A DNA stretch of 64,000 bases, taken from the NCBI GenBank assembly GCA_963747755.1, contig CAVVGK010000014.1, positions 496,001 through 560,000 on the forward strand, written 5' to 3'. Position 1 is the first letter of the stretch; each line of letters begins with the position of its first letter. The notes under the pieces are model-generated. The model searched no databases. It worked only from the letters and a program-made list of their open reading frames with translations, and was not told the DNA's origin. The position numbers and the translations under genes were made by a program. Below are positions 45,539 through 54,711 of the stretch, piece after piece. This stretch comes from DATFVA01 sp963747755 (GTDB lineage: Bacteria; Bacteroidota; Ignavibacteria; Ignavibacteriales; Ignavibacteriaceae).

Positions 45539-47143
45539 TTACCAGGTAAACTTAACTCCACCGGTTACATTCAATGGAAGATCCTTGTACCTGTACCAAT
45601 TATAATTTTCATGATCTAAAAGATTATTCATCTTCAATGTAATAGCGAATACGGGTGTTAGTTTATAAGAAAAATTCAGCCCGAGATCAATATAAGAATT
45701 TAGAGTCTGTGTATTAGTCAAATTCGCAAAAGTTTCTGATGTATAATATAACGAAGCTCCTGTACTTAATCCCATTTGAAAATCATAATTATAATTAAGT
45801 GAAGCAGTCCATTCCGGGTAATAAGGTATAAACATACCTGCGTCATTTTTTACATTTTCATACTGAACGGTGCCGTAAAACACTCCGAAAGGTCCGGGGT
45901 GAAACAGCATGTTAAGGAACCCGGCAATATTGTTACCCCCTGCAGCAGCCAGGTCGAAGGTTCCATTGATTATATCATTCTTAAAATAAGGTATCTCATC
46001 CGAAGCATAGAATTTGACACCTCCGTCAATCTCAAAGTATCTTCCGTATTCATACTTCAGCACGGCTTTAAGAACATTCGACTTCTCAAAGAAGAGATTT
46101 GAAAAGCTGTTCACATTTAGATAAGGATTCATTCTTATAAAATAATTTTCGGTGAGAAACTCCGCTGAAGGGGCAAACTCGCCGAAAAGTGTAACATTGC
46201 TTTCCAGGTGAACGGCAGCTGAAACATAAGGCGCACTGAAACTATGACCACCGTCCTGTGCATAGCTGATTCCGAAGTTGACACGCAGAATATCCGACAA
46301 CGTTAATCCCACCGTAGGTCGTACATGCACGAAGTAGAACTCGGAATTGTCCTGCAGCTTATTTAATATATACTGCCTCTTGTAATTCAGGTTCACATTT
46401 ATGTTGAAAGCAGAAAAGGTGGTTTTGGCGAAACCGTCGAAGCCGAGAAGGTTTTCTGAAAAATTGGGATTGTCAAGGTTTGCCAGTTCATCCGAAAACT
46501 GTAATTCATAAATGAAGTTCTCATGTGAAAGGTTATTCAGAAGGAATGAAAAGTTACCTGTATTCAGATTTCTCTTCTCTGCGGGATCCTGATCGTAAAA
46601 TTTCCCATAGACTTTATACCCGTCTACAGCAAGATCGCCGTTCAGTTTCAGTTTCATTCCATCGAACGCGGGAGTCTCGCTGTTAATAAAATAATATAAT
46701 GTTGCCCCTCCGTTAAGCGAGTATTTTTCACTCTTGTTCACATATGCTCTCTGGTTCAGCAGTCCGGCTCTTGCCTCAAGCATCCCACCGGATAATGGAG
46801 TGGAATAAACGAGCCTGGCAGTGGGAAGGAAATATGAACCCAGACCTGCCTCAAGCCACCCGTTATGGTAGTTTACCGAGTCGAAAAGTGTAAGGTCATT
46901 TTTCATCGGATTAGGAAATTCTTTCAGTTCAAGTTCTTCAGGTGAATAGGAAGGCCTAATGAAATCACCCGAGATAGTCGAAACGAAATCCGGTGAGATC
47001 TTCTTCGCCTGTTCAACAGAAACAACTTCTTTGCCTGTAATAATAAAATCGGGCAGCTCAACATTACCGCTGGACTTGGTGGTTTCCTGCGCTGCTACAG
47101 CCAGAGATAAAACGATCAATAATAAGAAAAGTTTTTTTATCAT
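45539..47143 (-). CDS. TonB-dependent-receptor-like outer-membrane barrel
   Basis: A 534-residue protein with a signal peptide, an early VELPDFIITGKE motif typical of short plug-like segments, and a long alternating strand pattern. It ends like TonB-dependent receptors (ALTLKMNNLLDHENYNWY type, final VKFTW). A full plug domain is not evident, so the family may be a shortened receptor. Its ATG overlaps the stop of the TPR gene (ATGA), and it is followed by HU-SPOR, exbB, exbD and tonB. Confidence 0.75.
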   Translation of the reverse strand: MIKKLFLLLIVLSLAVAAQETTKSSGNVELPDFIITGKEVVSVEQAKKISPDFVSTISGDFIRPSYSPEELELKEFPNPMKNDLTLFDSVNYHNGWLEAGLGSYFLPTARLVYSTPLSGGMLEARAGLLNQRAYVNKSEKYSLNGGATLYYFINSETPAFDGMKLKLNGDLAVDGYKVYGKFYDQDPAEKRNLNTGNFSFLLNNLSHENFIYELQFSDELANLDNPNFSENLLGFDGFAKTTFSAFNINVNLNYKRQYILNKLQDNSEFYFVHVRPTVGLTLSDILRVNFGISYAQDGGHSFSAPYVSAAVHLESNVTLFGEFAPSAEFLTENYFIRMNPYLNVNSFSNLFFEKSNVLKAVLKYEYGRYFEIDGGVKFYASDEIPYFKNDIINGTFDLAAAGGNNIAGFLNMLFHPGPFGVFYGTVQYENVKNDAGMFIPYYPEWTASLNYNYDFQMGLSTGASLYYTSETFANLTNTQTLNSYIDLGLNFSYKLTPVFAITLKMNNLLDHENYNWYRYKDLPLNVTGGVKFTW

Positions 47144-50109
47144 TTCAGTTTCCTCAGCTTACTCTGTGCTTCCTGACCGAACTGGTCGCCTTTGTGCTTC
47201 GAAAGAACGGACCTGTAATATTCTTTAGCTTTATCAAATTCCTCCTTTTCGGTGTATATATCGCCCAGTTTCATATAGGATTTGGTCAGCCATTCTTCGT
47301 AGGCTGAAAAGGTTGTCCTTACACGTTCCAGTGCATCAACAGCATCTTCGGTATTACCATCATCTGCCAGCGCCGTCCCGAGGTAATACTGGGCCTCTGC
47401 ACCAATATCGTCGGTCCTTGAATCCGCAAGGTTCTTAAAATAAAATTCGGCATTGCTGTATCTTTCCGCGGAAAGTTCAATTAAACCCAGTTCCATCTTT
47501 GCCTTGTCCGCAAAGATGGTTCCACTGTAATACTGCACAACATCCTGGAAAACACTATAAGCATTATCAGGATCCTTCTTATTCCCATAAGTTATACCCT
47601 TCATAAAAAGTATTTCGGCGATCCTGGGCGAGTTAGGTATTTTATCAAGCGCTTTATCATATATATCAATGGCTGAGTCGTAATCCTGCATATTATTATA
47701 TATCGTTCCGATCTCAAGCACCGCAGCTCCGGCCGCTTCGCTTTTAGGATATGAATCGAAAACCCTCCTGTAATTATGGATGGCTTCTTCATTCTGTCCC
47801 AGGTTCTGGGCGCTTTTTCCAATCCAGTAATAAGCATCGGGAACCTGTTTGCTTGAAGGATAATCAGATACAAATTCTTTATAGCTTAGCTCAGCTTTTT
47901 CGTATTCCCGCATACTGTAGTAAATCTCGCCCTTCTTGAAGAAAAGCTGGTCGGAGAAACTGAGACCGGGATTCTTAGAAACAAAGTTGTCTATTAACTG
48001 AACAGCTTTTTCAGGCTGGTTCTTTGCAACATAGCAGTACTGTATACCGTTAACCGCATCAAATACATAGTTCGCAGACGGATAAAGTGTAATCACTTTT
48101 TCGTAGTTGGCTATTGCCGAATCATATTTTGCCTGGTTAAAGTATGAATCGCCTATTGAGTACCAGGCCAGCGGTACCAGCGATGATTTAGGATATACAT
48201 TCATCAGCTCATGGTACTTAGCTATCGCCTCTCTGAAATTTTCTTTCTGAAAATAGATCCAGCCTATTGTATACATTGAACCCTGTGCATAATCCGACTG
48301 CGGGAACTTCTGCTGCAGATTATTGAATTCCGTTATTGCCTCATCGGTGTTTCCTGCCTTATAAAGGGCCTGTGCAAACTGGTAGTAACCGTATGGATTA
48401 TCGATTGAAGCCGTACCGCCCGCAAATAAGCCTTTATAAATTCTGCTTGCTGCTGCATAATTTTTTATTCCGTAATAGCTGTCTGCAAGTCTTAATTTAG
48501 CATCCACAACTCTTTTATTCTTCGGATACTTTTTAATGAAGTCGGAGAACAGTTCTGCGGCGCTGCTGAAATTAATTAAATTGAAATAGCAGTAAGCCTT
48601 GCCGTATAAAGCCTGCCCTGCAAGAAGCGTATCTTCAGAGCTGATCTTATTGTAAGATTTAAGAGCGTCGCTGTATGTTCCCAGAGCATAATAACTTTCA
48701 GCGAGGTAAAAATTTATTTTATCATTCTCAACGCCGTTCCCGGGCTCATCGAGATGCTTCAGGTAATCGACGGCATCGCTGTATTTGCCCTGGTAATAAT
48801 AAGTGGTTCCCAGTCCCAGCTTTGCTCTGTTTGTAATTTCTGCCTTAACATCGATTACATCAATCGCGTCTTTAAAATGATCAACAGCATCATCGTAATC
48901 CTTTTTGTTCAGCGCTACTTCTCCCAGCATAGTAAGTGCGCGCGCCCTTACTCCCGGTATCTCCGAGTTTGAGGCTGACTGCAGGTAGCTTTCAGAGTTT
49001 ATGTAATCTCTGTTCTCAAAATAATATCCGCCAAGCTGGTAGCGTGCATTTTCTGCCAGACTGCTGCCGGGGTATTTTTTCAGAAATTCATTATATAACC
49101 TGAATGCTTCATCTGTTTTTCCTGAGTACCTTCTCGCCTCTGCTTTCCAGTAAAATGACTTCACAGCGATGGTATCACTGCCTTCTGAAATTGAATTGAA
49201 GGCAGAGTATGCCTCGTTGTATTTTTTCTGTTGAAAATAGCACCACGCTAGTCCGTATTTCGAATCTCTGAACACATCCGATGACGGGAATCCTTCAATT
49301 ACAGCATTATATGCTTTTTCTGCATCATTATACTGCTGTACCCTGTAATATGAATTCGCAAGCAGGTAGAGACTCTGGGCGTAAACATCGGATGGAAGTC
49401 CTGTTAAAGAAGGATTGTTTAATTCAAGAATGGACGACTGGTAATCCTTCAGCTTGAAATAACAGATGCCTATCCTTATCTGGGCAGAGAGAGCGAGAGG
49501 ACTATCGCTATGGTATGATAAAAGTTGATCATAATAATGAACAGCTTTTTCATAATCACCTGTTTTTTCATAAGCATTGGCCAGTGTATAAATAGTATAA
49601 TCGATATACTTATTATTCCTCTTTTTGTTTACCGCCTCCTCAAGGAAAGCAATTGCATCCTGAAGCCTGTTCTGCATAGTGTATGATTCGCCTATCCAGT
49701 ACAGGGCGGATCCTGTGTGCTCGGTTTCGGGGTATTCATCAAGAAGCTGCTTCAGGTTCTTCCTGCTTTCATCATATTTCCCTTCTTCAAAATAGATCAT
49801 TCCAAGCTTGTATAATGATTTATACCTGAAGGCTGCCCACTTAAAATTATTAACGATGAACTCAAATCCTGCAGCGGCAGCGGTCTTTTCACTCAGGTTA
49901 AGCAGTGCATCTGAATAATAATATTTAGCGGCTGCGAATTGTTCGTCAGCTAAATTATATTCGGTGAAGAAATCATCGAAGAGCCTGACAGCCGTGGAAT
50001 ACTGATGGTTGTCATAAGCAGTCATTGCCTGGTCATATTTATCGGCTGTTGTCTGTGGCCAGGAACATACAGTCGTTAGAATTATCAGTAAAAAAGAAAG
50101 TTTCTTCAT
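47140..50109 (-). CDS. Large exported TPR-repeat protein
   Basis: 989 residues with a signal peptide (1-18) and about 25 tetratricopeptide repeats over the whole length, with many copies of patterns such as YPKSSLVPLAWYSIGDSYF. It resembles the TPR parts of BamD and CpoB/YbgF proteins that link envelope complexes. It is first in the run TPR, barrel, HU-SPOR, exbB, exbD, tonB, so it may be a scaffold for that system. The barrel gene overlaps its stop by four bases. Confidence 0.8.
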   Translation of the reverse strand: MKKLSFLLIILTTVCSWPQTTADKYDQAMTAYDNHQYSTAVRLFDDFFTEYNLADEQFAAAKYYYSDALLNLSEKTAAAAGFEFIVNNFKWAAFRYKSLYKLGMIYFEEGKYDESRKNLKQLLDEYPETEHTGSALYWIGESYTMQNRLQDAIAFLEEAVNKKRNNKYIDYTIYTLANAYEKTGDYEKAVHYYDQLLSYHSDSPLALSAQIRIGICYFKLKDYQSSILELNNPSLTGLPSDVYAQSLYLLANSYYRVQQYNDAEKAYNAVIEGFPSSDVFRDSKYGLAWCYFQQKKYNEAYSAFNSISEGSDTIAVKSFYWKAEARRYSGKTDEAFRLYNEFLKKYPGSSLAENARYQLGGYYFENRDYINSESYLQSASNSEIPGVRARALTMLGEVALNKKDYDDAVDHFKDAIDVIDVKAEITNRAKLGLGTTYYYQGKYSDAVDYLKHLDEPGNGVENDKINFYLAESYYALGTYSDALKSYNKISSEDTLLAGQALYGKAYCYFNLINFSSAAELFSDFIKKYPKNKRVVDAKLRLADSYYGIKNYAAASRIYKGLFAGGTASIDNPYGYYQFAQALYKAGNTDEAITEFNNLQQKFPQSDYAQGSMYTIGWIYFQKENFREAIAKYHELMNVYPKSSLVPLAWYSIGDSYFNQAKYDSAIANYEKVITLYPSANYVFDAVNGIQYCYVAKNQPEKAVQLIDNFVSKNPGLSFSDQLFFKKGEIYYSMREYEKAELSYKEFVSDYPSSKQVPDAYYWIGKSAQNLGQNEEAIHNYRRVFDSYPKSEAAGAAVLEIGTIYNNMQDYDSAIDIYDKALDKIPNSPRIAEILFMKGITYGNKKDPDNAYSVFQDVVQYYSGTIFADKAKMELGLIELSAERYSNAEFYFKNLADSRTDDIGAEAQYYLGTALADDGNTEDAVDALERVRTTFSAYEEWLTKSYMKLGDIYTEKEEFDKAKEYYRSVLSKHKGDQFGQEAQSKLRKLK

Positions 50110-50365
50110 TCAGTTCTCATATACCCGGGTTGAAGTAATATGACAATGTTAAAAAAATAATTTTTACGGAAAAGACAGAAATCAGGAGCGCGGGGGGAAA
50201 TCCCATTAAAAATTGGTAAAAAATTACAGAATTGCCCGGTTCAACTAGTAATATCAAATGCTGCCGCCCTGAAAAAATAAATTCTCAGTTTTGATGCCCA
50301 ATATAGTTTTTATGCTTTTATAAAGTCAATACTTAAAATAGCATACAGGAATTCACTTAAAGATA
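50110..50365. other. Gene-free divergent region upstream of the large TPR gene
   Basis: No gene is visible. The region should hold the promoter of the minus-strand TPR-to-tonB run. A G-rich patch (GCGCGGGGGGAAA near 50188) is unusual but has no partner. Nothing else is supported. Confidence 0.5.
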
Positions 50366-50397
50366 TTTGTTAAATATCGGAAGCACTGCTATATTTA
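50366..50397 (+). promoter_or_regulatory. Predicted Bacteroidota-type promoter
   Basis: TTTG (50366-50369), a 20-base spacer and TATATTTA (50390-50397) approach the Bacteroidota consensus TTTG / TAnnTTTG. It lies about 85 bases before the ATG of the outer-membrane barrel gene. Predicted by eye. Confidence 0.4.
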
Positions 50398-50481
50398 CCC
50401 CGTATGTGAGCAGTATAACTCAAAATGGTCAGTTTTTTATATATAATTTTAAGATTCCAAACAAAAAATAAAGGAATTAAT

Positions 50482-51048
50482 ATGAAAAAATCACTTGTAC
50501 TGTTTCTGTTTGCGGCTATTTGTTTATTCAGTCTGGAGGAAACAAATGCCCAGGGAATAAAATTCGGAGTCGGAGGAGGTTTATCTTCTGTCCAGTCGCC
50601 TGCTTATTACACAGATGCGGCAGGTTTTTCTTCCGAATATCACCTTGGAGTAAAGGGAAAGCTTAGCATCCCGATATTCCCTATTACACCAATTGGATTT
50701 GTTGAATATCATTTCTTCCGCGGTCAGACTCCCGCTGGTGCGGATACAAAGCAAAATATTTTGTCAATCGGAGTTGGCGGTGAATTGGGATTGCTGCCCG
50801 GACCTTTGAGTCCTTATGTAGGACTTGATCTCGAGTTCAATAATTTCGGTGACTTTGAGACAACAGGTTCTCCAACAGCTTCAGGTGTTTCAAGAATGGG
50901 ACTTGGTGTGGGAGCCGGTGTTATGCTTACTCTTCTGCCGATAGATTTTGATGTCAGCCTTAAATATCAGATGCTGAACCTGTTTGGAAAAGAAGATGGT
51001 GAGGACACGATAGGTATTATAAACCTTAATGCGGCAATATTCTTCTAA
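50482..51048 (+). CDS. Outer-membrane beta-barrel protein
   Basis: 188 residues from ATG 50482, which follows AAAGGAA and begins a clean signal peptide (MKKSLVLFLFAAICLFSLEE). Alternating strands and glycine turns (FGVGGGLSSVQS, GVGAGVMLTLLP) and a final AAIFF strand indicate an eight-stranded OmpA/OmpX-like barrel. It is a single-gene unit with its own terminator. Function is unknown. Confidence 0.75.
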   Translation: MKKSLVLFLFAAICLFSLEETNAQGIKFGVGGGLSSVQSPAYYTDAAGFSSEYHLGVKGKLSIPIFPITPIGFVEYHFFRGQTPAGADTKQNILSIGVGGELGLLPGPLSPYVGLDLEFNNFGDFETTGSPTASGVSRMGLGVGAGVMLTLLPIDFDVSLKYQMLNLFGKEDGEDTIGIINLNAAIFF

Positions 51049-51071
51049 CTGACCTATCACAAATTTTCTTA

Positions 51072-51119
51072 AAGGAGCGCGGGCCCTTACATACGGAAGT
51101 GCTTAAGCTCCTTTTTTTT
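51072..51119 (+). terminator. Intrinsic terminator after the barrel gene
   Basis: AAGGAGC (51072-51078) pairs with GCTCCTT (51107-51113), followed by Ts to 51119. The loop is long (28 bases). It begins 24 bases after the stop codon. Confidence 0.65.
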
Positions 51120-51136
51120 CAGAGACTAATGGATAT

Positions 51137-51170
51137 AAAAAAAGGCTGTCTTATAGTTTAAGACAGCCTT
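51137..51170 (-). terminator. Intrinsic terminator of the TPR gene
   Basis: A perfect 11-bp stem AAGGCTGTCTT/AAGACAGCCTT with a seven-base loop. On the minus strand it is followed by a run of Ts (As at 51137-51143). It lies 25 bases past the stop of the TPR gene at 51195. Confidence 0.85.
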
Positions 51171-51194
51171 AATAAAATTACCTTTTAAGAACAA

Positions 51195-51959
51195 TTACTT
51201 TAATGAAGAAAGTTCGTATTCGGCAGTCTTCTTATAAGTAGCATCTGACTTAGCCTGGTTGAACATCTCCTTCGCCTTCTCTGTATCGCCTTTTCCTTTA
51301 TATGAAACACCCATATAGTAATAAGGACCGCCTTTACTTATAGTAGAGCGATACTTAAGGGCATTTTCAGCTGCTGAGATTGACTTATCCCAATCACCCA
51401 GTTCGGAATAAAGTTTTGCCAGTGAAAGGTAAGCTGCATCATAATTATTGTTGTCGACTGCTTTCTGCAGATAATCAATTGCTTTATTCGAATTACCTTC
51501 CGTAGCTGCATTGCTTCCCATCTTTGCATACGCAATTGCAAGATTCTTTTTAACTGCAGATTTTACATTCTCATTGGTAGCTGATTTAAGTACCTTCTCA
51601 AAATTATCAACGGCTTTACTATAATTACCCATGGAGAAATAAACTCCGCCGAGTGCGTTGTAAGCCGCTTCAAAGTCATTTTTTTGCTGCAAGCTGTTTT
51701 CGAAAGCATCTTTTGCTTCGTCAAGCTTGCTCAGTTTTTTAAGAGCGATTCCTTTTTGATAATAGGTTCTGTAATCCTTTTCAATTGCCAGCGCCTGATC
51801 ATAGCTTTGTACAGCAGCGGTGTAATCGCCGGCTTTCAATTTCTGATTACCTTCATTATAAAGCTTACCTGCTTCGGGCTTCATATCCTGGGCAAGAGCG
51901 GAGACGGTAATCAGTAAAGCCAAAAACAATCCTGATAAGACTTTGATCGGAGTCTTCAT
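51195..51959 (-). CDS. Exported TPR-repeat protein
   Basis: 254 residues: a signal peptide (1-23), then about six TPR units (GNQKLKAGDYTAAVQSYDQA and similar). It has its own strong terminator and lies next to tRNA-Leu, so it is probably transcribed alone. TPR proteins mediate protein contacts; no specific partner can be named. Confidence 0.8.
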   Translation of the reverse strand: MKTPIKVLSGLFLALLITVSALAQDMKPEAGKLYNEGNQKLKAGDYTAAVQSYDQALAIEKDYRTYYQKGIALKKLSKLDEAKDAFENSLQQKNDFEAAYNALGGVYFSMGNYSKAVDNFEKVLKSATNENVKSAVKKNLAIAYAKMGSNAATEGNSNKAIDYLQKAVDNNNYDAAYLSLAKLYSELGDWDKSISAAENALKYRSTISKGGPYYYMGVSYKGKGDTEKAKEMFNQAKSDATYKKTAEYELSSLK

Positions 51960-51995
51960 AAATAACTTCCTTTATTTAATTTATCCTAAAATTCT

Positions 51996-52082
51996 TGGTG
52001 CGGAAGACGGGACTTGAACCCGTACGCCAATTAAGGCACTACCCCCTCAAGATAGCGTGTATACCAATTTCACCACTTCCGC
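51996..52082 (-). tRNA. tRNA-Leu (anticodon GAG), CCA encoded
   Basis: An 87-base class II tRNA with acceptor GCGGAAG/CTTCCGC, anticodon stem CTATC/GGTAG with loop TTGAGGG giving GAG, a long variable arm and T-loop GGTTCAAGTCC. The 3' ACCA is encoded, unlike the tRNA-Glu and tRNA-Gln in this window. Confidence 0.95.
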
Positions 52083-52192
52083 GAAATTTTGGTGGAAAAG
52101 ATATATCCGTTAATCCAGAAAATCAACCCAAACCGGCGTTAATTTTTATATTAACTTACTTTTTGTTTACAATTTCGGCTGTGATTTGTTCC

Positions 52193-52660
52193 CTACTTCA
52201 TATCGGGAGGCGGCTGCCTTCCCCTTAATAGAAGATGTCTGATTTCTTCACGGAATCTCTTTTCAAACACGATAAGCTTTGCAACCTGTTCGTTTGTGAG
52301 GATATCGTAAAGAGAGGTAATAAACTGTGTGTGTTCTGAAGCAACCTGTTTTTGGATCGTAAGGTACTTGTTTATAAGGCCTTTATAGCTTGATTCGTCT
52401 CCTTTTGAGAATTTCGATTCAAGGTTATCAGTGATGGTATCAAGGGAATCATTAAGCTTATCAATCCTCCCCCGCGATTCGTTTCTTCTTGCAAAAAACT
52501 TCAGAGTTGTCTGCTCATCCATATCCAGGGCTTCAATCAGCTTAATTTTCTCGAGCTGCTCGATCTTCTCCCTCGGCCCTTTACGGTCTCTCATTCCCTG
52601 GGCAAAAATAAAAGCGGGAATCATTACAAAAATAAACAAAAGAGAAAAGGTCTTTTTCAT
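52193..52660 (-). CDS. CpxP/Spy-like periplasmic protein
   Basis: 155 residues with a signal peptide (1-20) and an all-helical mature part rich in Glu, Lys and Arg, with ALDMDEQTTLKFFARRNESR and YDILTNEQVAKLIVFEKRF. This is the LTxxQ-type two-hairpin pattern of Spy/CpxP and heavy-metal-sensor-like proteins. Its ATG overlaps the anti-sigma stop by four bases, so it is in the sigma factor operon. It may be the periplasmic sensor of that system. Confidence 0.7.
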   Translation of the reverse strand: MKKTFSLLFIFVMIPAFIFAQGMRDRKGPREKIEQLEKIKLIEALDMDEQTTLKFFARRNESRGRIDKLNDSLDTITDNLESKFSKGDESSYKGLINKYLTIQKQVASEHTQFITSLYDILTNEQVAKLIVFEKRFREEIRHLLLRGRQPPPDMK

Positions 52661-53274
52661 TGTCTCTCTCCCTTAATAATATCTTCATTAATTAATTGTG
52701 AATATAATTCATTTGCCTCAGATTCATCAATCGAACTGAGCAGCTCATCTGTATTTAAATATCTGTCAGCCACAGCACTTTCGGTTGAGGGTGTAAGTTC
52801 AAGTTCGTTTGCCACTATATTGCTTACAATGGAATCTGTTTTGGCTGAAGCCGAACCCGCAAGTTCGCTAATAGAATAATCGCCGGCGTATTGGTTTAAC
52901 GTTTCGTTAATTTCATTCTCGGTTAAGCTGCCCGGTTCGGTAAGATTTGAATAATTAACAGTATTTCCCGGTCTGAAAATAAGAAATACAATAAGTACCA
53001 GGGCAGCTGCAGTTGAAAGTGAATAGGCAAGCTTTGCAAAATGGAACTTCTGTTTTTTTGTTCTGCGCAGATGAAATTCCGGAAGCATATTTATAAAATA
53101 AGTTTCATCGGTCTCCGGTGAGGCGCCAGCTTTTGTATCAGCAAGAAGATTCCTCACCCTGTTAGTCTCCGTCCGGAGTTCCGGATCGTCCGTCAGCATC
53201 TTCTCAAAATGAAGCTTCTCCTCCTCATTCATCTGACCGTCAAGGTACCTGATAACCTGTTCTTGCTTATTCAT
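52657..53274 (-). CDS. Putative anti-sigma factor, single-pass membrane protein
   Basis: 205 residues. The cytoplasmic N-terminus (about 1-85) begins VIRYLDGQMNEEEKLHFEKML, the helical pattern of zinc-free anti-sigma domains. One helix (about 86-103) and a periplasmic region with repeated ELL/SELA segments follow. It overlaps the end of the ECF sigma gene by eight bases, the usual sigma/anti-sigma arrangement. Confidence 0.75.
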   Translation of the reverse strand: MNKQEQVIRYLDGQMNEEEKLHFEKMLTDDPELRTETNRVRNLLADTKAGASPETDETYFINMLPEFHLRRTKKQKFHFAKLAYSLSTAAALVLIVFLIFRPGNTVNYSNLTEPGSLTENEINETLNQYAGDYSISELAGSASAKTDSIVSNIVANELELTPSTESAVADRYLNTDELLSSIDESEANELYSQLINEDIIKGERQ

Positions 53275-53818
53275 CTTCTTTCATCAGCTCCGTTAATTTA
53301 TTTACTGCATGAAAATAATTGGCTTTAAGTCCTCCTTCACTTCTGCCTGTTATCTCAGAAATTTCCTTATAGCTCATATCATCAAAATTTCTCATTATAA
53401 AAACTTCTCTCTGTTTTGCCGGAAGTGTGCTAAGTTTTTTTTCAAGTCGTGCAAATTTTTCCCGTTGTTCAAAATCTCCTATAATATCATCGCGCGAATT
53501 CAATTCGTTCGCATTACTATCTTCGATGCCTATAAAACGCTTAACCTTGCTGCGGTTCAGGAAATTCAGGGTTCTCGTTGAGGTTATCCTGTAAATCCAC
53601 GTATAGAGCGAAGATTGAAACCTGAACTTCTTCAGGTTGTTATAAATAGCAATAAGAACCTCCTGCACCACTTCATCGGCATCGAGATGGTTTCCGGTCA
53701 TCCTGCGTGCATGCCAGTAAATTTTTTTCTGATATTTCTTAACAATATCATTAAAGGCAGCTTCATCACCGGCATTAAACCTTTTGATTAACTCAAATTC
53801 AGGATTCGGAACAGCCAT
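53267..53818 (-). CDS. ECF-type RNA polymerase sigma factor
   Basis: 183 residues with sigma region 2 (HLDADEVVQEVLIAIYNNLKKF, LYTWIYRI) and region 4 (LPAKQREVFIMRNFDDMSYKEI, GRSEGGLKANYFHA). It belongs to the RpoE-like ECF group. It is first in an operon with an anti-sigma factor and a CpxP/Spy-like protein, and a second such protein is divergently encoded, suggesting an envelope-stress or metal-responsive regulon. Confidence 0.9.
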   Translation of the reverse strand: MAVPNPEFELIKRFNAGDEAAFNDIVKKYQKKIYWHARRMTGNHLDADEVVQEVLIAIYNNLKKFRFQSSLYTWIYRITSTRTLNFLNRSKVKRFIGIEDSNANELNSRDDIIGDFEQREKFARLEKKLSTLPAKQREVFIMRNFDDMSYKEISEITGRSEGGLKANYFHAVNKLTELMKEDE

Positions 53819-53958
53819 TTTTCCGTTTTTTGTTCATTTTTTAGACAATCCGCCTTTCTTAAAGGTTTAATATCGTAAATAATTAAACCTCCGGAAAACT
53901 TCCTTTGTCAAATTCCTGAAAACATGATGATATTTATTTAAAATAATAGGAGAATAAA

Positions 53959-54462
53959 TTGAAGAAGTCATTTTTAATCATAGGAATAATTACAGCGCTG
54001 GTAATTGCAGCAGCAGTTAATTTTTACCCGCAGCAGAGCGATGCCCCGGGGAATGCACAATTCCGCGGCAAAATGGCAGAAAAACTTAACCTGACTGACG
54101 ATCAGAAAGATAAGATCGATCAGCTGCGGCTGAAGAACCAGGAGGAGATGATTGATCTGCGCGCTGATCTGCAGAAGAAACGTTTAGCCGTAGAACAGCT
54201 TCGGCAGAAGGGCGATTATTCAAGAAGTAATTACCTTGATCTTGTAAATGGTCTCAATGCCTCCCGCAATAAAATAGCCGTTGCAAAGGCAAACCACAGA
54301 ATGGATGTTTACGAACTTCTTACAGATCAGCAGAAGGAGATATTTAACCGGATGCCGATGATGAGAGACCGCGGAAGTAAAGGAAGATGTATGATGGACG
54401 GCCGCGGACCACATGATGGTCAGAGACAAATGAGAAAACACCCCGGAGCCAACTGGCAGTAA
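53959..54462 (+). CDS. CpxP/Spy-like periplasmic protein with Met/His-rich tail
   Basis: 167 residues starting with TTG at 53959, eight bases after AGGAG. A signal/anchor helix is followed by KLNLTDDQKDKIDQL and YELLTDQQKEIFN, the two LTxxQ-type motifs of the Spy/CpxP/ZraP fold. The tail is rich in Met, His and one Cys (RMPMM, CMMDGRGPHDG, RKHPG), suggesting metal binding as in ZraP. It is transcribed divergently from the ECF sigma operon, and the 140-base gap between them probably holds both promoters. Confidence 0.75.
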   Translation: MKKSFLIIGIITALVIAAAVNFYPQQSDAPGNAQFRGKMAEKLNLTDDQKDKIDQLRLKNQEEMIDLRADLQKKRLAVEQLRQKGDYSRSNYLDLVNGLNASRNKIAVAKANHRMDVYELLTDQQKEIFNRMPMMRDRGSKGRCMMDGRGPHDGQRQMRKHPGANWQ

Positions 54463-54492
54463 GAGTTCTGAAATTTTATTGCATTTCTTTGT

Positions 54493-54525
54493 AGAGACGG
54501 GACGCTTACCCGTCTCTTTTATTCT
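54493..54525 (+). terminator. Intrinsic terminator after the CpxP/Spy-like gene
   Basis: A perfect 9-bp stem AGAGACGGG/CCCGTCTCT with a seven-base loop, followed by TTTATTCTT. It begins 30 bases after the stop codon on the same strand. Confidence 0.8.
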
Positions 54526-54711
54526 TATCCAATGAATGTTTATAATTTCAACACACTGACAAAATGGCAGACTCCCTACCTGGCTAGTTTTAGTCTTTTA
54601 GTTTTTCCGTATTTATACCGTAGTTGGACTCATATTGAGACACTACAAAAGTGCGAAAAAATGCAATTTTCCACTGGTGAATTTATTTACAGTATGACAG
54701 AAATGACATAC

